Source of the DNA: Neelides folsomi
Taxonomy: Eukaryota > Arthropoda > Collembola > Neelipleona > Neelidae
Reading direction: 5' to 3'
Assembly (NCBI GenBank): GCA_034687125.1
Contig: JAQGBZ010000074.1
Coordinates: 160,940 to 224,939 of the forward strand
DNA length: 64,000 bases
The notes under the pieces were generated by a model. That model searched no databases and was not told the origin of the DNA. It saw only the letters and a list, made by a program, of their open reading frames with translations. Position numbers and translations under genes: made by a program. Of the stretch, positions 1-13,470 are shown one piece after another (position 1 is the first letter of the stretch; each line of letters begins with the position of its first letter).

Positions 1-3000
1 ACAAATATTATTGGTAATTAAAATCATTACGTATTGAAATGCAAAGCATATATTAGAATTTTAAAAAAAATAAGTGATCCTTTTTTGAAAGAGTGAAAGG
101 AGTGCAAAACTGCTAATTGAAATGAATGTGAAAGTACCGTGAAATGTCCTCTTTATCCAAAATGGTCAGATCAGATCAGAAATTATTGAAATAAGATCTC
201 ATGTTTTGAAAGGCGCGCATAGGGAGATAAAAGCAATAAATCAGGAAAGATCAAGTATCAAGTTCCACTTAAAAATTCATCCCTCATTTGAAAGAAATGA
301 CGGCGTCTTGCACAAGCCAAAACGAATGTTGTGTTGACAAAGGTTGGTCGTTAAAAGCAAACAATGGAGTTTCGGGGCTGTCGTAAAAGTAATGTCATGT
401 AATGTGTAGTAATGAAAGGAGCGAATACTAGCAAGACCCAAATCCAAAGGCGATAAAAGATACTTATAATCAACGGCCGACTTCTCAATTTTCCTCAAAA
501 ACAATCTCATTTGTATTTTTGCGTACACGATCGACAGCATAGGTATATGTAAGCGAACATAATTTTTAATGTTTTTCATTTAAAGTTCATAACAAGGCTT
601 GAAATAATTCTCGGAATATTCTGTTGTAATAGAATATCCACATTAATCTCTGCAATTAATAATACTCGTAAACTATTACAGAGAGTGAATAGAATCAAAA
701 GCAATTATTTTACGGTTCATAATTTATGCACATGAGAATGAGAACTCGGGTAGTTTGAATTTATAATCAAAGCTGTTACGATGATTTAGATGAACAGTAA
801 TCTGATTATTGTATTTGACCTCATTTCTTCATCACTTATAATTTTCCATCATCAAATCAAGAATCGAGAATTAAATACTTATGGGGGAAAGTTGTACTCG
901 ATAGGTATACTATATATTATATTAAATGAAAGATTTAGTAGTAAAAATTAAAAGAATTTACAAATGAGACGGTTTAAAAATTTTGGTCTTAATAGAGTCA
1001 ATATAGAGAAGTTAATAGAGATTAGGACTCGGAGAAGAAAAAAAGGACGAGGATTTATGAGGTTGGGAGAGCAACTAGAAGCCAAAAAATCAGACAAAGG
1101 AGGAGGACTCGAGAACACAATAAATCCTAACTGGACAAATCTCTTGGCTTCTCCTTAATTAGTTTTCAAAAGTGGACGCTTCCCCAAAGGGGCTCTTCCA
1201 AACGTAATGATTCCTTAATCCATCGATACGCAAGGAGAACGAGGGGGGATTCGACCCGATCCTTCCTTATCTTCAAATTAAGTCAATTTCCCAGTAATAT
1301 TTATAGCCGTGACCACAACTTTTTCCCGCAGCACACGTGTCACCCTCCCCATGTATCAAGAGCCCTGTATCAGAAATTCAGGGAAACGAAGGAAATGAAC
1401 ATTCTCCTGTCATAAGGCGAGGAAATTCATCTCGATCTTTCAAGAAACATGAATTACGACGTCTTTTCTTCACCCTGTCCATTGATATATACAGATACGA
1501 GCACAATACTAGGTATAATACTAGCATACGAGTATATTATTTTGAATATTTAATAAAAATACATACCAAGAATATTATTTAAATATTTATAAACTATGAA
1601 ATTACGATACGTACAAAAGATATAGCACATGTACCATTATAAATAGTAATAGATTATGTACAGTAAGTAATATATAAACTTGTGATTTCATGAATTTATG
1701 AATGTAAGAGAATTCTCCTGCAAGACTAAATCATTTTCCAAAAGTAGAAAAGTCGAAGAAAATGACAATAAGTTTGAGGATTCTTACTAGCCTTATTTAT
1801 CCACATTGATATTTGTAGAGTATTGAGAAAAATGAAAAGAAGGGATTGGTTGTGGAATATGAGGTTCAGAGTGGCCGTTCCTTAATTCCCCATTCCAACA
1901 TTGTCTCTCTCCGTCCGAATGATCAAAATACATAACTCTGTTACGACCCCACATAAAGGAAACTGTAATATCCATCTCCAATTTCCTACTCTTCGCAACC
2001 AAATAAACCCCTTGTGTTTCGCCATATGTGTGTATTTACTCTCATTGCTCTTCTCGTCCCTCCGCTGCCAATCGAAACCAGGCGAATCTGATCAAGTGAA
2101 GTTCGGTTTACTCAAAAGCTGATACAATTTCTTAGAAGAGCAACAGTAGCCCTCCGTTATTATTGGCACTCTCCGAGCAACTCGACCCTGATTCCTTATG
2201 ACATCTTCTTTCCTCTCAGCGCTCATAAATCTGAGGGTGATTCAGCCTCAGTGGTTACATACGACGGCCTTAACTCTCAATGATCAAGATGTCAAAATCC
2301 CGTTTAAACTCTTAATGTCCATCAAGGAAAGTTGATGGCTAGAAGTATGGCAATGAGATGATTTCCATTTCCTCGCTAGCAATGCGAACGAGCGCCTTCC
2401 TGGTAACTGGCAAGTGAGAACCCCACAATGGAAAACCTTTGCCCACCACCGTCCCTATGTTGATAGGGAGATGAGATAGTGAGTGATGAGAGGAGGTCCG
2501 AAAAAGACAACATCCGCTGAGATCGCCCCCTTCAATGTGGGTCGGAGTGGACGAGGTCCGCAGCCTGGCGGCCCTTGCAACATTTGGAACTAAGTGTTCC
2601 ACTGGAGGGGATTTCACAATTGGGTTTTTTCGCATTGAAATGACTCCTCCTCGGTCCTTTCCCCCATTATTCATAAGAATAAATCAGCATCAATGGTCCT
2701 TTGGGGCGAATTCATAAAAAGGTCCCCCACGACCGTCATCTCTGCCCTCTTCGTCTGATCAATTTTATTCACTTATAAAAATCCAATGATGCTCATCTTC
2801 ATCCAGTACATAAAAATCCATCCCTTCACTCGCCTACATCGACCAACAAATGTTGATAAAGATCATGAACTTAACTAAAGTAAAAACAAAAACATTAAAC
2901 GATAAGTAGAGCGAGGCTTTATGTTACAAGAAGCTAAAAGGGAAACTCAAGCTGTGGGTTCTTGAAAAGAGTGTCCGTTGAGAGGGTGAGCATTATAATA

Positions 3001-6000
3001 TAATCAATTGACTAGCGGAGAGTCAAGTGCAAAGCAAATGTCACGAAGTGGTGGGAGAGATTTCTCAATGTGATTCGGATTTGAGGGAGAAGGCGACGGG
3101 AGGACATGGAGATGACATTACTCCACCACTCTTCCCAGATGCCTTCACCGCCCTTAGAGACAGCCAAGCTCACATCAACGTAGTGTATACTATGTACTCA
3201 CCAAGTAATCCAATTTATCTAGAGAACCTCGTCCTCCCCTTCCTCATTTCTCACCACTTCGCCCTTGGGGTGGTCCGCACCTTTCCACCTAAACACTTCC
3301 CAAAATCCACTTATTTTTTAAATCGCTCTTCAATAAATGGAATTTGAATCATTCCCACATCAAACAATAGAAATTCCATTAGACAAATACTAAAGAGAAA
3401 ATCAGTCGAGATCATTTTGGGAGTTCATTGGGAATTTGAAGGGCGAGGATCACAAATGGAAGGTATATAAGGTTGAGAGTTCTTTTCTTTGATATCCGGA
3501 AAGACCGGGAGGACATAAAATAAACTGTATTACTCCCCCAAATGGGCCTTTACATGTCTGTTTGGACTTCAAGTTCTCCATGTAGAACCTTATATGAAGA
3601 AATGTGTGTGTGGGAGACATTAGCATCGGCTCACTTCTGGGACGGAAGGGCCTTCAAAGGGAGATTCGGCTAGAAAAGTTCCCTAATGCCCAAATTAGAC
3701 ATTTATGCGGCCGTATCTCTCCCAAATACGAGTTAGATTAAAAACTTTCGACCCTATCTCCTTCTATCTATCCCCAAAGAAAATCAATTGAAAAAAAGAA
3801 GGAAATTATGCAAGGTTCAATTTCCTATTCTTTACGAGTTCAAGTCACAATTTCTACTTTGTTCTCTTCGTTCCACAATTCTAATCATAATACAATTGGC
3901 TTAAGCAGCTTGAGCTCCCACGCAATTTTAAAGTCTCATATACTTACATGGTCTTTCTCAACAGTTCCACCATTCAGATAAGGAGGAAATAACAAGACAT
4001 AAAAACGTCAAAGACAATCTCTATTGAAGCATTACCATTAAGGTAATTTCATTACGTTTTTGTCGGGCTTCAATTAGTGCCAGAAAATAACATTATTCTC
4101 AATCTGTGTATTTAATACTTATTATAAATAATATACTACCTACATACATTGATACGTATAATTACATTTTTATTATCTCCATATACTACTGATATAATAC
4201 ATATATTTTTTAGTTGTTTGCTGTTTTCTGAGACTGCTTTCGTATTACAAAACAGGGTGGGTGCAACTCAATTAGGTCATTAAATATCATTTATTTAAAG
4301 TTAGTTACAACTTTAATGCCTACATATTAATGTAAAGGAAATTTATTGAAAACAATAACACAAATTGCATGAATGAATAAATTAAAATAACCAGATTGAG
4401 TTGGCTTATCTCGGCCAATTGGACCGTTGAAAGCATAACGAGCTAATTGAAATTGGCGTGTAAAGTGGGTTAATGGAGAAAGAAGAAAATAAAGAGATTA
4501 GGGGGAGCGAAGCAATAATGTGCGTAGTGTCTAATGTGATAATCTCATTAATTACTATTGTCACTTCTCATCTCATTCCGTCGAGTATCCCAGTGGGGCA
4601 GTTGGAAGAACTTGGCTTGCGGGGTTTGGGGCTGCTGACCAGATCGCTCACAATCAGTTGGATCGAATATCTTCCGCCTCGCCCCAAACACTTTTGAGTA
4701 ATCTACTGCTTCTCTCACTTCCTCTTGCTGCTTATTCACAGTCCATTGAGTCCAGGATGTCTCTCCGAATAAATACGGTTCGGATCCTCGCTATGTACAA
4801 TCTTCTCCACAACAGTCGGGCTCAATTCAATTCTCCAAATACATACAATATGTGCTTTCCCTTTCCCAAAAATACTAAGTTCTCCCCATATAATAATGAT
4901 ATGCAGAGTTGGTATCTTAAAACCCCACCATCACCACAACAAGATTATAGTCAACATCACTTGTTCGTTGTTGGATAAGGGAACATTTTATTGATGAGCC
5001 TTCGAGGAGCAGGATGGGATCCAAGATGGGATTTGAATAATTTAATCACACCCCAATGCCCGGAACGAATCTGGATATTTTCCAGATTTGAAAAAATGAG
5101 GAAAGTGAAGGGTCCTTGATGGTCCCTTGATGGCCTCTATGATGCCTTCCATTTAACTTAAACTCCCAAATTCCCATCTCCAAATGGGAGATATCTAAGA
5201 TATGGGAGGGATGCATAATATGAATCAGCCACGATGGAACATACCTACATGTTGCACCCCACTTTCCCTTTTGCATCAGCAAATATAAAATAACCCACTC
5301 TCAATTCAATTACACATCCTACTGCTTATCTGGAATTTATTCATCTGATCATATCATTTGAATAGGCAAAACTCTGTCAGAAAGTTCCTGTGCTCGTCTC
5401 TTCGATGAGGTGAATTTTTAAAAGGAGAGAAGGACGAGTAATTTACGAGTCTGAAATATCGAGGGAATATGAGGGGAGAATTTCATATGAAAAAGAAAAT
5501 CGGAAACCACTCAATGAGAAAAACATTTGATGAAAGAAAAAACGGCTCTCATCTCATAAAGAGAAAAATCGGAGAGAAAGGAATGAAAGACAGTTGATCT
5601 CTTTTGCCCGTCCTTTTTCCTCTTGAAGGGTGAATCAAATGCAATACATAAAATCACCTTTTCCTGAAAGAATATTTGAGTTTGGAAAATGAGAGGGCCC
5701 TTGAGAAGCTTACTATATTTTATCTTTGGATCAGATATGGAATTGTAAGAGTTTATGGCGACTTCTTGAGCTGAGGGCTTGGAGGCCGGGCGGTCCTCAC
5801 ACTATGTTTTATTGTTTCAATCACGAGCTTATCGTTCCTACATGGACTGTCTCCCCTACGATCTCAACGGCTGTTGACCGCTCAACCTTCGGTTTGGCTC
5901 TCGTATTATCCCCAACCCTCCCTTACTCATCTTTTTTAATCTAAGCTCTACATTTTCTCATAATATTCTACTCTCACAATGTCACAATACTTCGGATGAT

Positions 6001-9000
6001 CTTTTGACAAAATATTGTTTTGAAACAGACGCCTCATGAATGAAAATCAAAAGTTGGAATATCCTAGATAATCCAATAATTGTGTACATACCTAGTTTAC
6101 ATTTTCTACATTTCTTTAGTAGAGGAACATTCTCATATTCAGCTGGATATAATGTTAATCTATGATAGCAGTGATTGTGAATTTAACTTAAATTACTTTT
6201 ACTAACTAACAATAAGTGGAATTAAATCTCTGATTGATTCTCTTTTACTCGAATCACCTTCCATTCACTCATCATCACCAACCATCTCATTATATCATTC
6301 ATTCATTCATCTTGGGCCTTACAAACTCAAGAAAGATCAACCAATAATAAAGCACTTATTCCAGCTGAAAGGTCAGTTGAAATATGAAAATACTTAGATA
6401 CTATCGCGTCGAAAGTCGAAAAGTGAATAGAATTCCCGGCGTTTAGAACATGATTTAGGTTCTCTAATTTTATTTTTAAAATTTTTAAAATCTATTCAAA
6501 ATTGATTACTCCAAGTCATGTCCAAAAATTCGAGAATACTGGTTTAGCCCTTCGAGACTACGATTTTGTGTTGTTTAATATGAGTTTAGTTAATTAACCG
6601 CCCACCCCAACTGAGAATTTTCATATTTCAAATGGCTTCACAGATGGAATAGTAATCAAAAAAATTTTAATATCAATTCTAAATAATCCAATAAATACTT
6701 AAATAAAACATTCTAAATTGAATTAAACTCAAATTTAAGGAAGGTGTAGAAGAAAGGGCGCAACACGTAGACGGATTTTAAATTCAGAAATCGTCCCTCG
6801 AGACCATTTGATACTGTTCTCACACAAAGTTAGAGTATTAGCTATGGAGAGATAGGAAAAAGATTGAATCTGAATGTTCCTCTTTCTTGCGTGTCCATAA
6901 ATTTCTATGCACTACATTACAGAAGGACCAACAGAAGTGTATGAGGTTGACTCTGGCTGACTGAGAGGGAATATAAATTTTGGAATGCTGAGATTCAGAG
7001 GAGAACGGATTGAGCCTCACATTAGATTTGGTTTGTGAGACTTTCATTTTTCTCATTGGAGTGGAGGATTAGGGATGGGATGAGATTTTGGGACGTTTGG
7101 CGGGGGGACAATGTATTATATAATGCGGATCGTTTAGCGGAATCGGGTTCTCCCCTTCACCCACTTCTCATTCCTATCTCTTCCACTCCCGAGATCGAGG
7201 GAATGTCGGGTGGGCCCGGAACCCTCGATAAACTCACCCGGGTCCTCGCACCCTTCAACTTCTTCCAATTTATGACCGGCATTCGATCGCCTCACTAGCT
7301 TCCTTCGTAAATGCGCTCCACTTCCAATCAGGCTCAAGTTTCACCTTCAAATTAACAACCTTTTTTAAAAAAATCCTCTCTTATAAACATTTTTAAAATC
7401 AATGACTCTCTTATTACATAGTTATTATTTTTGCAATTACCTATTTATATTAAACAATGCTCAAAGCTAGCAGAATCTGTATAATCAAGTATTATATTAT
7501 AATCTCACCATTTAATTTAATTTGCCGAATATTTATAGAATATTTGAAACTTCCCTAAAAAATACACAAATAATAATAACACATAGAGAGATTGGGATAG
7601 CTAAGAAGTGTGATGTCAAGAATTAAAGATTTTCTTGAAGAAAGAAGGGGAAAAGCAAGATGAAAATCTTGGAAGAAAGCGAAGCGGTGAAATGAAGGCG
7701 GTTCTTTGTCCGGTGAGCAGCAGAGCATAAAAAACATCAGAACACTGTCAGAAACGTTACCAATTCAAGAGGATCTTGATTTGGTCATCCTCATAATGTA
7801 ATTCACGTTAGACTTTTATCATCCCTCCAATTCCCGTCTCTCCTTCCAATGTTCCCTTCAATATACCCAATCACTGATTTCATTGTTATTTCTTCTTCTC
7901 CTCCGTCCTAACAACTCTCCCTTACTTCGCCCCTTCCAATCCCCTTTGAATCTTCAGAATCACGACCAGAACCACCACCAAACGCTCTCTCGAGATCCTT
8001 TCACTTGAATACCTTCTTTAGCCCGCTAGGGCCTTCAAACTAACGATTTATAATGTGAAAGGTAGTTGGGAAAGAGGAGGCCATGATTTACGATATTCAG
8101 GCTCGGACGAAAAGATTAAAGTTCCACTACATGATCGCCACGATAAATATTTGCTCCTCAATGTCGTTGATGGTTTGGAGGTAATTAGAGACGACCGTCC
8201 TCCCGTCTATTTAATCAAGTTAAACATTAAACAATGGCAGAGGGTTCAGCGTTAATGAGCCTCCTTTGCCTTCCATCTCCTCATCATGTATCGAGAGAAG
8301 TGGAACGTGAATCATCAAAATGATATTATCAATTCCTTCCTCATAAATATGATGATGACAGGCGAACATGGGCCATCTACATAAGCAAAGACCGCGAGAG
8401 CAAATAAAAGAAGTGGGAATGAGATCGATTCCTCGGGAGACATGGCATGAAAGAGAGGACGATGACAGGTTCGAAGCTGGCGGCTGGCCTAATCGGGATT
8501 CACTCCCGATCCTATATACGAGAGAACAATGGATCCTTGTAGTAAATCTGTCCGAGCGCCCTGCTCCTTCATCTTCGAGTTCAAAGGAGATTAAGGAAGA
8601 AACTTGTGTGGGCGAGCGGGAGGGAAAAAAACGGGCGATATGTAGGTGAAGGAAGACTCGTGGTGGCGCAGAGACACATACTCTTCGACTGTAAATAATT
8701 GAACGGTCTTCTTAAACGACGGCTCCATGGGGGAACTGCCCGAATCCAATTTCATTGAAAGAGGGCGAAATGATGCGTCGCAAAGAGAATTATCCGCACT
8801 TTGATAAAAATCTCTTCGCGATTCGTTGGGTGCCTTCCTTTTAGAGAAAAGACTCCTAATGAGACTCGAACACTCGTTCTTTAATTTCTCCCCTATTCTA
8901 TATTTCACCCAAATTTTGTTTTGTGGTTTGAATAATATCCACATACTTAAATACATACAATTTACATAGTATGTATATTGTATTTTATTTATATTTCGCA

Positions 9001-10579
9001 TTTGGCTAGGCCCTATGCCCTATTTAGATCATAATGTACAACTTTAAAGTATAGGATACTATAGCACTATAGTATTTATTTAGGTATGTAATACTGTATA
9101 TACATATAGTAGTTAAGTATACGTTATTAAATAATTTAAGCTCGATTTTCCCTTATATCCATTAATTTGAATATGCGATGAGAAAATCACTGAACCAATT
9201 TTAAATCGAAAATGTCTTTTGATCTTCAGTTCTAATGTTTTGGCCGTTCTAATATTCGACATTTATTTTGTTTTTCTCGGAAGAGAAAATGTGTTGTAAA
9301 ATGAGAAATGAGAAACATAAAATATTCAGCGAGATTACTTGGATGATTAAAAGAGCCTGTTACGAGGGAGGAAATGAGAGTGGTAAGAATTTAATAAAGA
9401 TTGAGAAACAAGGAGTAAGAAAAGAGAAATCAAAGGTTGAATTAATTGGCAAGGAGCATCCTCCTTAATTTGGCCACTCTGCCGTAACAAGAATCGTTTA
9501 GAAGAGAAATTGAATCCTTGCCTCATTCCCGAACCCAACTCATGTTTAGAGACAAGTTTATTAATACGAGTTCTTGAGAGATGATTAATGGAATCATTAT
9601 TATGCAAATGCTGAGTCAAATGGTAACTACCCACCATGTAATCACAAGGAAAGCCTTAATTCCCCCCATCTCCACATCCACACGCCACTCACCTCCTTCC
9701 TTCTCCGTCCTTCTTTCCAATCCTCTTATACCCGACATACCTTTTTTATTCTTATTTCCCCAACCACCAGAAATTCACAAATTGAGAACTTTCTCCAATC
9801 TCCACAACCAATTAAAGATATAATTAATGGAAAGAGTCTCTTAATTATTTTCCACACGGAATTATCATTTGTATGAGCCGAGAAGAGGGAATGGGAGGAG
9901 GGTGGGGGACTTAATAATATTTTTATGGCTCTGATCTCCCGGAAAGTAAAAGCCCATATCCCGCCTATTATGGAAAGTAAGGGCAATTGAGAGATTCTCC
10001 ATCGATAGTCGGGATTTGAAATAATTGCATCCAAGATCAGCCTCCGAGGGAAGCAACTCATATTCTGGCCCATAAAATTTACTCAACTTTTTCAATTTAT
10101 TGCAAAACCTGTAGAGTAGACTCATTTATTGTACATGGTTTATGGGACTTTGGATAATGGTATCAATGTAGCGTGGACGTAGCGTAGAGTGGATGGCAAT
10201 GGATTTAGGGGTCCCACATTACAATCTTAAAATAAGTAGAGGGGAGTTGAGGATTCTCATTTGATTCAAGAGAGGAGTGCCGGTTTGGGGGACTCGATCA
10301 GAGAAGTAAGAAAGTAAAAAAAGTAATAAAGGGAGTTTAGAAGTAAAACCGATTTGGCCCTCTCATCCGCTTAAATCCAACACAAATACTACTCCATAAT
10401 AATAATAGTTTTCAAAATCAGTTTTCTGCCCAACTTCACTCACCTACTTTCTCCCTAGAATAAGTTCAGTTCCCCCTCTCCCAGCCCACTAAATTTCTAC
10501 TGAATAAAATGGTTATGTCCATTAATTGAAAATTGAAACGCTTTCAAAAACTCACATAAACATATACCAATATCATGTA
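1..10579. other. Gene-free mosaic of GC-richer islands and AT-rich DNA
   Basis: I recognise no gene, RNA or transposon here. GC-richer islands lie near 1900-2110, 2340-2720, 3030-3260, 4570-4700, 5720-5900, 6840-7330, 8040-8650, 9900-10080 and 10140-10320. Between them the DNA is very AT-rich, with TATGTA/TACATA words. Open frames in the islands reach about 136 codons but show no domain, no convincing splice signals and no biased codon use. The islands could be cis-regulatory or transcribed non-coding DNA; this is inference. A short GATCAGATCAGATCAG run sits near 166-181. Confidence 0.5.
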
Positions 10580-10656
10580 CAGGGTGGGCCATAAATATCT
10601 TTCTTTTTTAAATAAACAATTGTATAAAAAAGAAAGATACTTATAGCCTAACCCTG
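10580..10656. mobile_element. 77-bp inverted-repeat mini-element (mariner-type ends)
   Basis: The unit begins CAGGGTGGGCCATAAATATC and ends in the imperfect reverse complement, ATTCTTATAGCC-like sequence closing with ACCCTG. The arms meet at TTTCTTTTTT and AAAAAAGAAA. It is flanked by TA on both sides (10578-10579 and 10657-10658), the target duplication made by Tc1/mariner transposases. CAGGGTGG ends are typical of mariner-like non-autonomous elements. A related 68-bp unit lies at 55561-55628 and a more divergent 82-bp one at 14315-14396. Confidence 0.7.
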
Positions 10657-10658
10657 TA

Positions 10659-13059
10659 TAATAGTGTTCATATCAATGGTGTATTCTACTAACAATAAGA
10701 TACTGATACATTTTATGGATTTACCTTCTAAATACAATGAATTGATATAACCACGATCCTCCTCACATAGAGGCAAGTTTGTAAAAGAAAACAACATATA
10801 CCATATTAGAATCTTGGGAGTATTGGTTAGGAAGTTGTCTCTTTTTTGCCCAAGCACGATGAGTGCTTATCTCAAGAATCTCTATTAGATTCTTCTACAG
10901 CGGATGAGGATAAATAAATTGGGGGTTTGTTCGAGATTGAGTCGGAATCTGGGCGAGGAGACAGATTGTTGAAAAGCTAATAGCAATCGATAACAAGGCG
11001 AATAAACAGTGAGGTTTGGGGAAATGGCCAGCCATCTCGAGGTCAATTTCCCTCCGAGGTAGGCCCATAATGTGGGAGAGATAAAGGAAATTCGATGGCT
11101 ACACTCCTCGTTGAGAAAATCTCCTGGTCAAGATTAAGTCGAGGAAGAACCAGGAACGGTGACAAAGTTACAAGCGGCCGTATCGCCCCCTTCTCGACCC
11201 CATCATTCCCCCTCCCTCCCATTTTAATTTTAGTAGCGGTGGAGAGATAGAAGAATTGAAATTGAGGAATCGATGACTGCGAACCCCTAATAAGTGACCG
11301 AACGAGAGGAAGTGGAGTGAGTTGGATGGACCATAATCTCATTGTTTGGACACAATGGGCCAGAGTTAAGGGATATGCTAAAGAGATTGATTGCAATGTC
11401 CATGTGGATTAGATTTACTCCCGCGGACGGAGACGGTCAAAAAGTATATCGGGGCTCGTCCTCGGCCAAACAAAGGGAAGGATGAAATGAAAGGGCCGAC
11501 TTTCCTACAGTGAACTTTTTATTGTGGGACGAGGGTAAAAAATGGAGTCACAAATTTCGGGTTCTTCGACGTCCACCTTCCCTCTCCCTCCAAAGATAAG
11601 CCTGATTTGACTCCCTGCCCGTCGCCCCCAAATTACGCTACATGATTGACCATGATTCCCCTCAGCCCACGGCCACCCATTCCACTTGATCAATCACCAC
11701 GACGAGGTCGCCCATTCATCTCCCCCACCCTGAAAGTATAGCTCATCCATAAGAACCACTACCACCTTCATCAGATAAAATTACCAATAACTTTCTCCCA
11801 CTTCCTCTCTTTACTCCTTCGGTCAACAACGCGGCAACACCAGAATAAGCATAAGAAATACTTCAAACTTACTCAATTCTGATTGAGTTAAATATTTACA
11901 TTTGAAATCCTACCGTCCCCAAACCATCAAATTACTTGGAAGGAGTGTTGAAGAAAGTGAGAGGAAGAGTGGGGGATTAGCGGCTCTTCCGACCCGCCGA
12001 GTGACCATGCATCAAAAACTAAATTTACATAGGGCTTATCTCTGGCACATTCACATTTTATGTCAGAAGATTCTCCCTCTTTTTCGCCCTTCCTAGACTT
12101 GGAAGAAATGACGGTCCCATATTTCTCACCCACGAGTTAATAAAGGAAGGACCCATTCCTTCTCAATATCCGCTCTCGTAAACGAAAAGTGTTCCATCCG
12201 CATCTGATAAACTCTTTATTTTGCTCTTCCCCCAACCATCACTCCGATTTACATGCGTAGAAATTTACTTTATTTCTCGCATTCACTCGTGGGAATTTGC
12301 ATTACATCATGTTCGGATTTTCTTCTCAAGTTGGATCAGGAGGAAGTGAAGAAGATTTGATCACAAGTTGACTCAAAATCAAGTGGACAATGAACTTGCG
12401 CGTATAAAGGGGATTTCAAACCAGATGTTATTGATGAGGTTCATTTCAGATAACCGAAGGATATATCATTTTGTTTTGAGAATAAAAAATCTCGATTTTC
12501 TGTAAATTCTTAATATTAATAATTAATACCTATACCATGCATACCTCTATTTCAACAATTCTAAACACCTTAACATATTAGGTATAATTTCCATTTTCTA
12601 ATAGTAAATATAAACCTTCAAACTTATTCTTTTGTATACCTAGGTATGTACTCTATGTATATTGTCCGATATATTATTTTATTACGTACCACCGAAAAGG
12701 AGGAAAACGATGGTGAAAAGAACTTTACTTTTCCACTTGTTTCTCTCCTCGTTATAAAGTTTCCACCAAAGATATTTAGCTAATAAAGGATCGTTAGTGT
12801 AAATTCAGGGGAATGGGAGGGACTCAACCACGAATAAAAATGAAACTCGAAACATGTCTTATTGGCCTTACAATTCAACTCTTGATTACCCCAATTGAAC
12901 TTTCCAACTTTCCCCCCTCAAGAGAAAACAATTTCACCCTTCACAAATCGTTCCCATCCACACCTTGCCACCGATTTTACCTATTTATTTTAGTCATATT
13001 GTATTCATGTACTTGTAGATATTATTTGCCACAATCACTATAATATCCAATATATAATG
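10659..13059. other. Gene-free stretch with GC-richer islands
   Basis: No gene is seen. Islands lie near 10920-11420 and 11470-11720. The second holds a GGGCCGAC word at 11493-11500, the core of a ten-base word found three times later in the window. The DNA from 12480 to 13059 is plain AT-rich. Confidence 0.45.
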
Positions 13060-13402
13060 CAGTTGAATCCTATTATAATGAAAATCCGGCTATAATGAAT
13101 GAAACCAAGAAGTCCCGGCAAAAAGATAGGCTTTACAATGTTAAGGTTCGGATATAATGAACTTCTGTTGTAATGAAACTTCGGCTTTAATGAATGAATT
13201 TTTGATCCCCCACATGACTTAGTCTTGATGTAATGAACATTCTGTGCCCCTGAATAATTCTTGACAAAACGTGTTTTATCCAAATCTTAAATTGATTTCT
13301 ACTGTTTAATAGCCTAAAATGTCGAACACGAATAAATTTAATGCTTAATTCTAAGATGTTAGGTTGGCATTAGTTCACCAATATTTAAATAAAATAAGAC
13401 TG

Positions 13403-13466
13403 ATCATAGTACTCGTATAAGAATAATTAGAATAGTCTCATTTGTCTCATATTCGAGTACTATGAT
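13403..13466. repeat. 13-bp perfect inverted repeat beside the nested foldback
   Basis: ATCATAGTACTCG at 13403-13415 is repeated as its exact reverse complement, CGAGTACTATGAT, at 13454-13466. The second arm overlaps the left flanking duplication of the nested foldback. It may be part of the host element or a remnant of an earlier excision. Confidence 0.5.
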
Positions 13467-13470
13467 TATT

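Noticed and set aside
4249-4412. CAGGGTGGGTGCAACTCAAT as a mariner-type end
   Set aside because: A possible partner (AGATTGAGTTGGCTTATC) lacks the CCCTG tip and a TA flank, so the element cannot be bounded.
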